In this document: positions 1 through 21,415 of the stretch, one piece after another
Position numbering within the stretch: position 1 is the first letter of the stretch
How the letters are laid out: each line of letters begins with the position of its first letter
From: Mya arenaria
Taxonomy: Eukaryota > Mollusca > Bivalvia > Myida > Myidae
Direction of reading: 5' to 3'
DNA length: 64,000 bases
Assembly (NCBI RefSeq): GCF_026914265.1
Contig: NC_069123.1
Coordinates: forward strand, 35,363,178 to 35,427,177
Notes under the pieces: model-generated
What the model was told of the DNA's origin: nothing
Seen by the model: the letters and a program-made list of their open reading frames with translations, nothing else
Database searches by the model: none
Program-made: the position numbers and the translations under genes

Positions 1-2594
1 AACTATGTTGAAATAAATAAGGTGAGGCTTGGCTGGACATATAAGATTCAATAGGTTTATCATGTTACTGTATTGTGATATTTGTGTTTTTTCCATTTAC
101 TAATAGAATGAAAACTAACTCCATTTCGAACAACTTGAAGTTAAAAGATAGTTTTGACAACATATAACGTAAAACCGATTACCTTTCAAATGCCAAGTAT
201 TTATTGAGTTACATAATTACAAATCCGTCCCGATTATGCTTGACAAAGAATAATTTGCTGATTCTGACTTTTGGCTTGATGTCTCACATCATTAACCATC
301 ACATGATGCATGTCATGCTATCATAAAAGCGTTGATGAGATCACGAATATCCCATAAGGTAACATAAAGCTTGTCTGAGAAACGCATTACAAATTTTGGC
401 ACTACCGTTCTGGAAAGATTCAGTCGTGGCATTGGTTCTTCATGGTTGTAAAAGCTCTACGAATTTTAATGACAGGCAGTCTGGGTTCGCAAAATTGAGG
501 AGTAAATGTAGTAAAATAAAAAAATAGTAAGTAAAAGCTTACGAACAATATTAAATGGAACCACTACCCAAGAAGTTCATCTTAGTTTATGTATTTATAC
601 CTTTTTAAGCAATTCATTGATACTCTAAATGGTATATGCTTGCAATGAAAATATTAAGAATAAATTCTAAACAAGAAATACTATAACTATTCAAGGATTT
701 AGTTAAAGTTTCAACCCTTAATTCGCCACATTATCGTGCCGGTGACAAACAAGTTTTGCTTTAGGAGACATGCGAATACATAAACATGGTCATCCTGATA
801 ATAAATTATGCAATCGAAAGGTTTCGGCATAGCAAGGACGTGCTCCAAACCTTTTTTACTTATTTTAAACATAAAATCGTATGTAAATACAATTGGTGCA
901 TGTGATGTATAGTCGTAGTCAAATATATATGACGTCGATAAAATAAATGATTTCAAGGAGGGTACCGCTGTGTAATTAGCTAGGACTAGCTGCTGACCCA
1001 GCACTAACCGAATGATTCCAGATACTGATAACTGGCAATACTAAACAATTCAAACCTTACAGATGAATACTCAAATAACATTAAGAAAATATATGTATCA
1101 AGTTTAATATTGAACAACTTTTAGGTAATGGACATGGTTATATAGTTTTTATACCACGACCAAGTTGACACTGGGGCTTTCACATTTCCTCGACAATTTT
1201 CTGAAAAACAGACAGGCTAATACCAACATTAATATAGGTCACAGTTCTTTCATAATAGCAGCTAGGTAAACCATGGCGATATGCAGCCTAAACCAAATTT
1301 TGACTCGTTCATATGATTGCAGCCTATATTATTCTACATGAGTTTAAAACGAAAAAAAAAAAACAAATACGACCATAACTTCAATGCAGTTTTAAAAAAC
1401 GGTAGAAAAATGCTTTGATGCGAGTAAAAACATATAGAATTTCTAAAACAATATCCATTATATAAATGGGAGTCATTAGGACATGTTTTTGGAGAATCGA
1501 AATCTTATCAGACTAGCGAAAACAACGTCAAATCTTCCGACCTGCTATCAGACTTATCCCTTGGTGTTTAGCTTTACTATAGTTTCATGGTTATGGTTTC
1601 GGTCAATACAAGACAAAAATAAAGCCCGTGGCATTATAGGCAATACTGCAGACCGACAATCGACAACTGAGTGTTGTCAAAGGCTTTAAAATGTTGTTGG
1701 CATTCAACTATTGCATATGGTCGCCAAGCAGTTGTTCGATATTGATTGTATTTGGCCAATACGTTATGTAACGTTATGGAGGTATCATTAGTGTATGGGT
1801 AGAGACACACAAAGTTACGTTTTATTTACGGTATACAAGTGTTTACATTTGTTTTCTTTTCGTTGTTTACATTTTCATTTAACGTCTTAGCATTAACGTT
1901 TCTATAACGCCATACGGCTCTATTTTAGAACACTACATTTTGATGCCTTTTTTGACGATTCTGTTTGTGTTAAATGCTCTTGTCGTCGGACTGTAGAACT
2001 ATAGGTCTTGGTATTGTCATCGTTAACCTGAATTACGTCTTGGTAAAACAGCCAATTGTTATAAGACCGGAAAGATAAGAAGTAAGCAAACAGAATGGAC
2101 AAATTGTCCATGGCATAGTTGTACCGAACGATGGCAAACTAATTTCACACTGGCCTATTTGCACCTAGAATGTTATATGTGTTTCTAAAAACGAAAAAGT
2201 CAGTTAACGTTTTACCTTCGTATATATATTGTTTGGAACCCGGCATTTAGTTGAATTACTATAAACGTATTGGTGGAATGTCTTAGCTCGATTCTTTTAC
2301 TATACACATACTATTTACATGCATAGAACTAGATTTATTTGGAACCGTCTTGTCTGTTATGAAAGTATTGTTTAGAAGTGTCTGTTGTTGCAGATCACAT
2401 GTTTATAACCTTTGGCTGTAGCACACTAAAAATGTAATATTGATATGGTAATCACTGTTATGGCTTATCTAAAAATATATGATCTTGTTTAATATCACCT
2501 TGTGGCTTCTGGGCTTGTCCCTACAATGGTTACTGTTTATTATAATAAAATAACTCCAAATCTTTGAATTGCAACTAAACTATGGCACTTCCCT
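1..2594. other. Non-coding stretch, no supported gene
   Basis: AT-rich sequence with only short ORFs (under 100 codons) on either strand. None shows a recognisable family motif or a chain of compatible splice sites. I see no tandem array or long inverted repeat here. Distant exons of a gene lying outside the window cannot be excluded. Confidence 0.5.
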
Positions 2595-3041
2595 TTAACA
2601 CCTTTGGATTTCAATTAGAATACTCCTGCCTTTTATCAAAAGCTGTAAATAATCTGCAAATATGATATCATAACAAAACCATTGCAACACTTGAGATTCA
2701 ATCGTTGGATTGGTAAATGTGCTTTCAATAAGTTTGGTTTCCCCAGTTACGCTATAATTCATCAATGCTCTATGGCTTCGAATAAATCTAGAGATTAGTT
2801 TGAACAAAATAGATGCGTTCTGATGTTTTAATAATCCGCTTGGTAATGAAGTTTTCCTTCTATGAATCACAAAGAGACGATCCAACGGGCTATCGTTAGC
2901 CAAACTAGGAGGTTTGTCATGAAAACGTACAGTCACAGTCCTGAGAGAAACTGAATTAATTAATGTTTCAGATGTTTCAGATACAAACGGTTCAATAAGC
3001 TTCAATAAAGGCCATGGAGAGTACCTATGAGTAAAAAGCAC
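2595..3041 (-). CDS. Unrecognised 148-codon ORF, possible exon
   Basis: This is the longest open frame in the window that belongs to no recognised gene. The translation has a normal amino-acid mix, with charged, serine/threonine and aromatic residues and no low-complexity runs. No family signature, signal peptide or membrane segment was recognised. An AG ('tttttactcatag') sits near the upstream end of the frame and a weak GT ('aaaggtgtta') near its downstream end, so it could be an internal exon of roughly 420 bases. No flanking exon was found. In AT-rich DNA an ORF this long is unusual but can arise by chance, or as part of an old mobile element. Confidence 0.25.
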   Translation of the reverse strand: MLFTHRYSPWPLLKLIEPFVSETSETLINSVSLRTVTVRFHDKPPSLANDSPLDRLFVIHRRKTSLPSGLLKHQNASILFKLISRFIRSHRALMNYSVTGETKLIESTFTNPTIESQVLQWFCYDIIFADYLQLLIKGRSILIEIQRC

Positions 3042-4932
3042 TTATAATTTAAGCGTTAAGGTCGCAGTATGCCTTCAAGATTTTAACATTATCGATGTTG
3101 TGTTTGTATGTGCACAAACTTCACAGATTTGACCGCGATATTTTATCCATTTGTTACATGACATAATCGTGTATTATTTATGGAATGTTAAATAGGTAAT
3201 GCCACCTACCATTAGCCTCCTCCTATCTTTATGTCGAAGATCACCTACACTCTATTTATCCTAGATATGTACTACATAATTTACATCCTATATTTATAGA
3301 TATTAACAGTTATTTCTGCTATTATTTTTTTCTAGAATAAAGGCTCTTATTTATTGAATATTGCAATGAGAACGTACTTTGTGTTATATTTTATAACAGT
3401 ATCTGTTTAAAGACTGGCATAATGGGAAAAAATGATTTGGCTAGATGTGAGGCAGAGGACGGCTGTGGTTGCAGATATCGACCAATTGGCAACCACAGTG
3501 TTAGCATTGAAAGTCACCTGTGTTCTATTTGGATTTAGTTTAGGTCGATAGTTAAGTAAGATGCACCCTCACATAGTGTTGCACGGTACAATGTGGCACT
3601 CTATGCCACTGCAACTTGCATCAGCAAGAAAAATAGTCCGAGTCATCCTACGGATTTTCTACATTATTACGCGGTTGTACATTTAATGGTTGTCTTGTTA
3701 AACGCAGTGCTGTCGCATTCGCTTCTCACCTAGGCGACACAGGTAAGGTTTCCTCCGGGTACTCCGGTTTCTCCTATAACCCAAGAACAACCTCACGTGT
3801 TACATCGTGCAGATTGAAACAGAGTGAATATTATAATGCTGTAATAAATTATTTCATAATCGTTGTAAAATAAGTTTAAACAACTACTACATAGATTGAA
3901 TGCTGGGTATGATTCATTTCGATCATAGCTACAGCTAACAATTTTATACAATAGTCATTCTTTTGAAAATTATTTTAATTTCTGACCTATGTATAATTGG
4001 ACATGAGCTGTTGGTCCAAGCACTTTACTTTAAATCAGTTTTTGAAATCTCCCTTATTATTACGACGATTAGTGATACAATGAGCTTTATACAGCCACTG
4101 TTCCACGCTTCTAGAATATACTTATGATGACTTATGACGAACACCACTGTCCACCAGATTGTTCTAAGAACTTCTTTTTCTACGATATTGAAACAAAACC
4201 TCCAATAATGAAAAGAAAAATATTGTTTAAATCCATTGAGCATGTAGTTCACAGATTGATTTAATTTACAAATCCAATGTATTTTCTATTTTGTATCCTT
4301 CTTTTTGTTAATTTCTTTTTTCAATAAAACCATTTTCAATAAGAAATTTCTTTTTTTCGTATTTTATTTGTACATTGCCCAAAAATAAAAAGCTAGAATG
4401 CTTACGTAAAGAAGATCACTATAGCAAACATTGCATAACACACATATGCAACATATCATGTAACTGTTTTGAATGTGGGTGAGTGAGATTTACTGCACAT
4501 TTGTATAAGAATAGTCACCGGTCTTGATATCTTACAGACGTAAAACAATTCATGTACTAACAGCTGCATTGCCTGAAACAGATCAATGTTATAGATCATT
4601 TTACCTTGTCCTTATTAAAAGTATAATACCATTGCTGCATTAAAAATCTTAAAATCCTTAATAAGAAATATAAAAGACTTGATTTTAGCGCTCGTTCTTT
4701 TTCTAAGACAGGTTGTTTGCGTGTTTATAGTTTCACTTTTGCTACAGCTCAATTACTTTATGAATGTTTAAATAAAAAACAACGTTGCCCGAGACTAGGC
4801 ACACATCCTTGAAAAAAAAACATGTATCTGGCTTAAAATGCTTTTTCAGTTTTGTTTCAAGCTTTTCAGCTGAGGTGAGCGTTGGCATCTTGGTAAAGTG
4901 TACTTAAGATTTCAGTGATACTTTTTTTTTAA
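3042..4932. other. Non-coding stretch with a SINE fragment
   Basis: No ORF with recognisable coding content. The only feature seen is the SINE-like fragment near 3.7-3.8 kb, listed separately. Confidence 0.45.
3695..3812 (+). mobile_element. tRNA-derived SINE fragment
   Basis: A tRNA-like head ('cattcgcttctcacctaggc' followed by 'gacacaggt') runs directly into a conserved block, 'ggtttcctccgggtactccg'. The same type of block occurs in the better-preserved SINE near 48 kb on the other strand. In full-length relatives a spacer of tens of bases and a clear B box ('ggttcgattcc') would separate the two parts, so this copy looks internally deleted. No poly(A) tail or target-site duplication was identified. 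Confidence 0.45.
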
Positions 4933-5249
4933 AGCTGTAATCTAACAGATTTATCGTTTTATACATGTATAAGACTGCTGAAAAATCCTGCTGAATCAGA
5001 TCGCAGTTGTTCATATGTACGATTATAAAGTGATGTTCTATGGCTAAAAATATTACAAAAGCTTTAAGAAAAGGAGTTTCTCGGCATAAAAACATCAATT
5101 TCGAACGCAAATATGGAAAACCGCAATCTGATCCTTTGTCGGCAGTTTTATATCACTGGTTCTCAGACATTGACTTAAAAAATGGTTCATTCTAAGACAA
5201 ATAACATTGAAGTAGTCAGAACGGTCCATCTGTAAGAGTGAAGCTTAAA
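4933..5249. mobile_element. Degenerate copy of the 'aagctgcactct' MITE
   Basis: A diverged member of the inverted-repeat family seen well preserved near 26.5 kb and 39.5 kb. Shared blocks in the same order include 'tttaaagctg' at the left, a 'cagatcgcag' block, 'gtcggcagttttatatcact' and 'ctgtaagagtgaagcttaaa' at the right end. The termini have drifted, so the 'agagtgcagctttaa' end is recognisable only as 'agagtgaagcttaaa'. The short ORF inside is incidental. Confidence 0.6.
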
Positions 5250-7284
5250 GACAAACATTCAGTGCTACAACCATGCTACATATGTTCCTGTAAGAGTATG
5301 TTTTGCATTTGTTTGAAGATCAGTTCGTTTTAACATATAGCCAGGACAGTTGGACCTTCTAGTTTGAAGTGGTACGGTTATTATTCCATTGTAAAAAGTC
5401 ATTGTTTCAACCTTCAGATTGACTTGGGTAAGCTATGATGGGTAACAGTCTTTGTATGATTATATCGAACCGTTTTGGAGTTGGCACTGTTGCCCAGGCT
5501 GGATTCATTTGTTTGCTGGTGATGTCGTTAAGAAATCAATTCCTGTTCTCCATCGTCTTGAAGTTAATACTGGCTCCGTTTGGGCGTATATTTGTTTTGG
5601 GTTTGCTTGTATTGAAAAATGTCGAACAGAGTGTTAGTTTTGGCTCATAAATTATATTAAACCTCTGAAAAACCTAATTCATAAAATGATTAATCTAAGC
5701 TCAATATTTTTTAATGTTATCGTATTGCTCCCTTCTACTTTAAAGAAAAATTATCTCAATGATAACCACAATGAACCATTTATCAAAATCAATCATTGTC
5801 GCTGACCGGTACGAGATGACGGGGATCCGACATTTTGATGCATGTCAAGTCCGTCTTTGTGGTTTTGTGGTTTTGTGGTGTTGTATCTCGATACGATACC
5901 GTAACATTGACAGGATGTTCGCTTAAATGCTTGACTACTTGGATTAGGCCGACTATTCAAAACTTTGTTAAAGTAAACAACGTTTTAACTGGCATTATTT
6001 ACAAATTTCCAATTTGAACTGCAAGTATAATGAACACTTGTAATCTGCTGTATTTCTAACAAGATTTGAGACAATTGTTTCAGCTCTACGTGTCTATATT
6101 TGAGCGCATCATTTACAATACCACCTTCAAAACATCGATGTAGATAACAAAGCTCTGAACAATTGGCCATATCAAAAAAGGTGTCTCATTTGTTCATGTT
6201 TTTATTTTAACAATTTCAACCAAAAGACTTTATGAGTATTGCTCTCATGTCAAAACAACGTTACCAGAATACCACTTGCGATATTTGAACAATTTGCACA
6301 CGATGGGAACATAATCTGGAAGATCTTGTCTTCAAGATAACCCAACGGTTACTTTTCCTGGCATTTAAACTTGATTAAATGACGCAGTCACTTAGTGACT
6401 CTCGAACATAACAAGAATATAATTGAAAACAACAATGAAAAACGATAGCACGGTATAGCATGAAGAGCTCTTCTGAAGAATTGTAACTCAACGGTACAAC
6501 GTATAATCTATCATTCTATTAAACAATACACGTTGTCGTTATAGGCACCAATTGTCTTATGTCCGTATAGAGTAACGTAATGATCCAGGGTATAGTCAAT
6601 CCCGGTACGAGAAATATGAGTTTAGTATTTTCAATGGTGGCATTGTTGCTGTAATGATTACATGTATATGATACAGGACACAATTGAATGAAATGCGCTT
6701 GTAAAGTATTCTTTTTGCGACAAAAAAATATTATGAAATTGATCCAAACCAATATTGTATCTATAAGCTCGTGCCATATCAAAAAGAACAAAAAAATCAG
6801 CCGAGTTGTATCATTGGCGTCGTCGTCAGTGGCGACAGCGTCATAGACGTCGAAATGCAAACACCTTAGCGATAGCTCAAAAACAATTTACGATGAAACT
6901 TGACACAAAATGTGTAACTTGTGACAACATGCACATGTGTAGCAATATCCATAACTTTTATGGCCTATCGTTAGTTTATCGTGCAAATCTTTAATTTGGC
7001 CATAAATCACCCCAAATTTTGAAAATCTTAATCTGATTTGACCCATTCTGGATGCACATTTGACCGTAAGTACATGTTCTAACCTTATTCAACACTCCTC
7101 ATATTTCATATCTAATGGCCTTATGGCGATGCAATTGTTTTGCGTTTTGCATACAAAACGATACAGACGATGCGAGTTCCGTCCCGAATAAGTCCTGAAT
7201 CTCGCATACGGAATTGGGGCTCACACATACATTGCATGTATATTACTGCCATAAGGAAACTCAAAACACTTTGAAGAACTACTG
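5250..7284. other. Non-coding stretch, no supported gene
   Basis: Only short overlapping ORFs, including two overlapping plus-strand frames near 5.45-5.65 kb and an arginine-rich one at 6.8 kb. None has recognisable motifs or splice partners. This is the interval downstream of the carboxypeptidase gene. Confidence 0.45.
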
Positions 7285-7290
7285 TTTATT
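7285..7290 (-). terminator. Candidate poly(A) signal of the carboxypeptidase gene
   Basis: AATAAA on the minus strand, about 250 bases past the stop codon. This is the first canonical hexamer I noticed downstream. No transcript evidence is available. Confidence 0.4.
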
Positions 7291-7537
7291 TAGTATTCAG
7301 TAAAATATGGATCAAACTGAAATATTAAAACGCAGATATCTTCGTGCAATGTCGTGAAATTAAATAGTGAAGGACCGAAATTAAAGTGGTATATATCTTG
7401 CATCTTATATGAAATATTGCTAACGAATTTAATTATAGTTCTTGTGAATAATGACAGTCACCCAATGATCTTAAGCTGCTATTTAAAATGTCAATTGGCA
7501 ACACTTGAATATTGAAACTGTTGCGCTTCTGGCATAT

Positions 7538-15454
<7,917 letters not shown>

Positions 15455-15475
15455 CTCCTGTATCCTAGAGGAATT

Positions 15476-17150
15476 AACAAAGCTATCCCGTTTGATAAAC
15501 TTACTTTTATAACAGTTTTAAGTAGTTATGATAGGTGCAATATACACACCGAATGTCTTCATATTTCTTACAAGAATTGGTTTCATAATGACTTCATGGA
15601 AATACAAAAAAAAACGGGTTTCTTCGAAACAAAAGGTTTTCTGACTTGTTTTTATACCTGATTATTTCATCATAAAGTACAAAACTCTTGCGTTTGATAT
15701 ACTCAATATTATAGCAGTATTGACTATTGTGTACTTTTGTGATAAGTGCAATATGCACACCATATGTGCTCGTATATTGTGAATGATTTTATAATGAATT
15801 CATGGAAATACGAAAAACGGATTTCGTAGGAACAAAAACTTTTACGACTTGTTTTAATATCCATTCTACCAATATTGTGTCGTTGCGAATAGTGTAATAT
15901 GGCGGCAATATCAGAATTTATTAAAATAATGATGAAATCTGTGAAATACGTCAAACGGATTTCGTGGAAGCAAAAGGTTTTATAACTCATTTAAATGCCT
16001 GAAATATTTGATCATTTCATAAAGTTATTTTTTTTTAAATCAAGGCCAAGCAAATTATGTTTTGTAAGACGGAGTAACCTCACCTATATTAACAAATATT
16101 GACATATTAAGCGACAAAGGTCTTTCTTATTTGTTATAAAAAAAAAGAAAAGCGACAAAACACTTTAATCCATGATGCAACTGACAAATCCAAAGAGATT
16201 TAAACACATATAATTATCAGAGTGACCATTGTAAAAAGTGAATTATGAACGAAAACATTGTCCACACGCTATTGTTTGTAAACAAAATGGAAAATTTGAA
16301 TTTGTTTTTCGCTCATTCGCTTATTCTTTCCGACTTAAATCACAAGAATCAAGAAATAAACTGGTTTGGCCCAATGGTAGTTTAATTAGTTTCATTAATT
16401 TCAAAAGGAATAGATTTGGGTAAGGGTTAACAAAAATAGCATTCTTGATTAATTAATAACATCAAATACAATATATATGCAAAAAGCTACAGAAACATGC
16501 TCAACAAAACTATCCCGTTTGATAAACTAACTAATCAATATAACCAATCTTATGTCTTGCGAATAGTGCAATATTGCGCAAATTACAATAACGATTCAAT
16601 GCACTTTAGATGTCCTCACTGGACTTTTTTCTGATAAGAATTGATTTTATAATGAAATCTTGGAAATATATAAAATAGATTTCGTGGAAGTAAAAGGTTT
16701 TGAGAAATGTTTAATTGCCTACACCTATTTGATCATTCGGTGAAGTAATCATTTTTCAGTCAAGGTAAATACACGTGTATCGTTCCTTCCACATATTAAT
16801 CGCATCTGTACTCAAAATGCAAAATTTAAGCTACTGCTCTTTGGTAGAAATAAAACTACAAAACAACTTTAATCGTTTGTCTACTGACAAAACTCGGAGT
16901 AGTGAAACAATAAAACAATATAACAGAATATTTCCTAAAATTACACTTTAATAAAAAGTAAGAAAGGTTAATTATCAAGGTGATCATTGTAAATGATCAA
17001 CAATAAAGAAATAAATGTTTCGCCCTTTTAAAACGAAATGGAAACTTGTATTTTTATTTTGCTTGCTCGCTCTTATTCTTTTCGGCCTAACTCGTTGAAG
17101 AAAATATGAATCAGCCCGGTGCATGTCTAAGTATTTTCAATAATTGTAAA
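15476..17150. repeat. Degenerate direct repeats covering the carboxypeptidase promoter
   Basis: About four diverged units of roughly 150-250 bases. Recurring blocks are 'ctatcccgtttgataaact' (15484 and 16511), 'gtgcaatat' (15535, 15746, 16567; 'gtgtaatat' near 15891), 'cataatgacttcatggaaat' and variants, and 'cggatttcgtgga/gga' followed by 'caaaaggttt'. On a larger scale, about 15.88-16.43 kb resembles about 16.54-17.15 kb; both contain an 'acaaaatggaaa'-type block followed by 'cgctc...ttattctttccg'. The first unit includes the TATA box, so promoter-proximal sequence has been multiplied upstream. Confidence 0.7.
15504..15511 (-). promoter_or_regulatory. TATA box of the carboxypeptidase gene
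   Basis: TATAAAAG on the minus strand, about 50 bases upstream of the first ATG. With the usual 25-30 base spacing this predicts a start site near 15475-15480 and a short 5' UTR. Strong TATA boxes are common in highly expressed digestive-enzyme genes. The surrounding sequence recurs upstream (see the repeat block at 15.47-17.15 kb). Confidence 0.6.
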
Positions 17151-20100
17151 ATAAATGGATAAGTAAATGTTAAAGTTGAAGAAAGCACAATTTATATAAT
17201 TTACATGTAAATATATAAACAACCAAAGTCTGAATGGTCCTTTTTGGTATATTTCTGATATCGCATAAGGATAGTAACAAAACACTTTGTCTTTTAGATT
17301 TTGATATAGTTGCGTGTTGATCAAGTGTTGTTCTGGATATTTGAAACATTTTGGAAACATAACTAATAAATGCTTCCGAACGGTTTGAAAAAATGAACTG
17401 ATGAGTATATGATATTTAATACAGTAACATTGTTTTTCTTTATTTACTATGCTTGGTTTCTGATACACTATTGTATCAATTGTGATCCAACATATGTTTG
17501 TGCTCTTCAGTATGAGTTTTTATTGCATTTCCGTTTCAATGTACGTCATCTGTGTAGTCGCTAAACGAAGTGACGTCATCAAACATTTAACACGTTTACT
17601 TTGTTTCCTTTCTATCTTTGCGTTGTATCTACAGCTGAAGGCGTAACGCCGAACTGATTTGATATAAAAACTTTTTAAATATAACAGTTGTGTGTGATTG
17701 TTTAAATGTCATGTATGATAAAAAGAACAAATATTGAAAATATTAGTTAATTGGTACACTTTTTAATTCAAGTTCATAGCAACCCACAATCATGATAGAA
17801 AATGGTGTGTTTCGTATAACGGTGTATTTTTAGCGGTTTAAATTAGTTTGTAAAACGCTTAATACAATTCTAAACAAATGATCAGACTGACTGCCAACGA
17901 AAATCGTGGGGCTTTTAAACTCGCACAGCAACCGTAGGCTGGCGTAACGCTACTGCCATGAAAACGATGGCAATGCCACCTAAAACGTTAGCGGTGCAAA
18001 CCAAAAAAAAAATTATGGCAGTGCCAACAAATTAGGTGACAGACATGTAACCAGAAAAATACAATACTGACGCAAAAATGCTCTAAACATTGCTTTAAAC
18101 TTTGGAAAAAAATCAAAAGGATGAGTCATCTTATACAAGACTGCTTTTGACCTTCAACTGCGGAAATTGCACAGAATAACAAAATGACTGACATTGTGCA
18201 ACTACAGAAAAAAACGATCAACTGATGTTAGAAATATGGATATAATAAGGATTCGAGCAAAATTTACTAAGGAGATTTTATCAGATCTTGACTCCCAAAA
18301 CAACAATGTATTGTGACTTGGTGGTGATTCCTTTTATTTCAAGGAAGAGTCTTGCATTTTTGCAACAAGAGAGGGAATTTTACTATATTCTAATATATTA
18401 TTTTATATCTTTCTTATTTAAAAAGATATCATCAAGAAACCACAAGACAATGTTGTTTGTGATTTTTGAAGCATTTTGCCACATACGACATTTATATTGT
18501 CGAGGAACTTTTCAAAAACAAATGCAAAATCTTTTTGACCCAAATTTGATAAAATCCTGAATCTTAAAATTACATATGTTTTATCCTTGAACAATATTCT
18601 TTCTGAAAACTGAAAAAAAACATACGTTTTAATATGTTTTAATTTTCCTATGGAAGGACCTCAACAACAAATTCAAATAATAGATCACTTTTCTTCAATA
18701 CCATATCAAATTCACTTCAATTCATATCCAACTAGCGAGTTGGAGTTATAAAAATCGCGTAGATTGAAACTCGGGTTATCAGCGTTGGTATCGCAAAACT
18801 GCTAATTGAGAGTATGGTAGTGTTGTCATTTTGCTGTTGTTTTTAAGACCAAACGCTTAATATTCGTTGAGAGAAAGTTTGCAGAGTTAATTAAAATGTA
18901 CAATTATTGACCTGGACCGCTTTATGGTCTTTAAAACTCTTTTCCGTGTGTTTGTAATTGCCTTTTAAAATCACATTATGCCACAAAAATTGAAATTGAT
19001 ATTTTCGTTATTTTATTGCACTACTTTTCGAAAAAAAAAAAGATTTTATATCTTATCAGGATGGAACAGTACATGTTTGAATAACGGGAGCAATCTACTA
19101 CAATATTTTTCGGCGTAAGCAAAACACCAGACAGCCATGTTCCTAACAGCTAGTATTTTGGGACAGGATGATTTTCCCTGTTGTGCGATTTAAATGATCA
19201 GACATGAACACAAGCTAGATGTCATTCTTTCAATACAGCAAGTTTGGTAGGACTCGTGCGTGACAAACGTTGCAATATTATACCGTCGTTAAATATCGTT
19301 GATTTTTATGTTTTATTCTATACCATAATATAATTATAATAAAACATAATAACTAAAGTTTGCTAAAAGCTTGTTTTGAATCATTGGTTGATCTAACTTT
19401 AAATATAACTGTTGAGTCCATGTTCTGTTATGACATAACATCAACAAAACAGTAGATACATATTACTAATGTTGTATTATATGGATGTCTGCCTTGAAAC
19501 ATTCATAATATTGTATGTGATGCGTTTGAGCAGAAGATGTCAAACAAACCTCTCGATTTAAGTGTGTCCAACAGGTAGTACTTTAGAACAAGCTGATTTC
19601 CCTTGAAATGTTCTCTATTCTATATTTCTGTTATACGCTTTAGTAAACCAAGCAAGTCGGTGTCCCCGTACTTCAGATCTTACTGGTGAATATTCATATT
19701 TTTAGTTTCTTGTTTATGCAAGATTTTATTAAAGCTTAGAGAGCCTTGTTTCCAAGTAGCTAATACTGTTAGACAGGGTAGTATGTCTTTTACAATTCTT
19801 TTACCTATCTCTGCATTTGCTTAATACAAAACATATTTAGCCTTTAACTAATGGCGTTAGAAGCTACGGCTTAGACAAGGAGGTAATAGGGCTCTTAGAT
19901 TGTTTAACTCTGCTTGCTAAAGAAAACGAGGCAAAAATGTATTTACTTCCTTTCTTGGTCTTTCAACACCTATATACTCAGAAAAAAAGGTTTTTTGAAT
20001 ATCTAATCGAATAATTCTACAAAACCTATAGTTATACCAATCGTAGGCTCATAAATTATAGGCCATCTTGGTCGTTGTCTTGGTAACCATGTTAACACTG

Positions 20101-20690
20101 CACTTTCGATAAAAAGAACTTCTGATATCCAACAATACAAATATACCTATAAAACATCGCGGACAAAAATGAACACAAATACTTCTACGGTCTGCAATAA
20201 TGATTCCAAAGTGTTATACAATGGTAAACCATTTAATACTAAAGGTCAAAGGAATTCTCGATTTTCTGAACATGCCTTTGTTTTTATGGGGTTGTCATTA
20301 ACAAGTTTGTTTCCGAAGTTGATGTTGGATTTAATGATTACCACCGTTCTCATGAAGACAGTTTATTGCCTTTTTTATGACCTTGTTTTGGATTGTATGA
20401 AATAAAGACATGACACAGGTATACATATATTTCCCAAAAAGGGGCCAATACTTACATTATATATAATTTCTTTAAGACTTAAAGACTTAAGTGTTCGTAC
20501 TAAAGATTCCTTTAGTACACTACAGGTCTTATACAGGTAAAGATTTCCATCTGAAAGCATTCATGAAATTATGTCTGAAACTGTCTGAAACTTCAAGACA
20601 TTGTTGTATGAAATTAGGGATTGGCTTGATCCATATTAAGCATTGTAATATAACATATCCATGCTTAAACATTATAAGTATCTAGCACGT
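17151..20690. other. Non-coding stretch, no supported gene
   Basis: AT-rich intergenic sequence. ORFs of up to 113 codons exist, but none shows family motifs or convincing splice sites. No inverted repeat or tandem array was recognised. Confidence 0.45.
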
Positions 20691-20804
20691 GTTTCCGGTA
20701 CGGATACAAAAATCGGAGCCGAGGGCACGCGCGTAAGCCGATAACGAGGCTTGCCGAGTTACCGTTCACGCAGCGTACCCGAGGGTCGATCCGGACCGGA
20801 AAAC
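20691..20804. mobile_element. Short GC-rich foldback element
   Basis: A GC-rich island of about 115 bases in AT-rich surroundings. Its ends are imperfect inverted repeats: 'gtttccggtacggatac' at the left against the complement of 'gatccggaccggaaaac' at the right (15 of 17). Inside, 'gccgagggcacgcg' and 'gcgtacccgagggtcg' form a second partial symmetry. This fits a non-autonomous foldback or MITE-like element. No target-site duplication was established. Confidence 0.5.
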
Positions 20805-21415
20805 ATGATTGATTTTTTTTCTTGCATACCTAAAATTATGAATTTGTGACAAAAGTGACGTAGAAAACTTACGTTTGTACATTTCAATTGATATCAATTC
20901 ATAGCCCGGATTCTGTCAATTCGAAGCCAATGAATCATTATAACTAAGGAGATGGTCACTAAGTGTCAAAGTTTATATAAATGTTTGTAGTGATCGCCAA
21001 AATGCAGATCACTGTTTCATGACTGCATGTATACATACGACATAAATGTTTGCGGTGATGCCAAAAACGCATAAACATAGATATGACCTACGTTTCGTTC
21101 AGGAAGTATAACCAAATGATTCGTTTGATATGATAAAGGCAACAGTAAAAGCACGTCAACATCTTCTCCTAGGACCAGTTATACCAATGTAGAGAACATG
21201 CAATGATGTCAAAAATTTAAAGCTTCAATGACACAGATGTTTCAATATAAAAAAGCTACGGTGATTAATGTGTTGCGTGAGGGAGACTTAAAACGCTGTT
21301 TTCCTTTAAGTAATTCAACATGAACTCAATCGTGAGTGTCATTTCGTTCTCCCAACTGGCTCAAGAACATTCCCTGATTTTTGTTTCTTCGTGACAATAC
21401 AAGCCTAAACAACCA

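Noticed and set aside
5435..5650. Two overlapping plus-strand ORFs, one hydrophobic
   Set aside because: No motif, no splice partner, and several frames are open across the same bases. Too little to call a gene.
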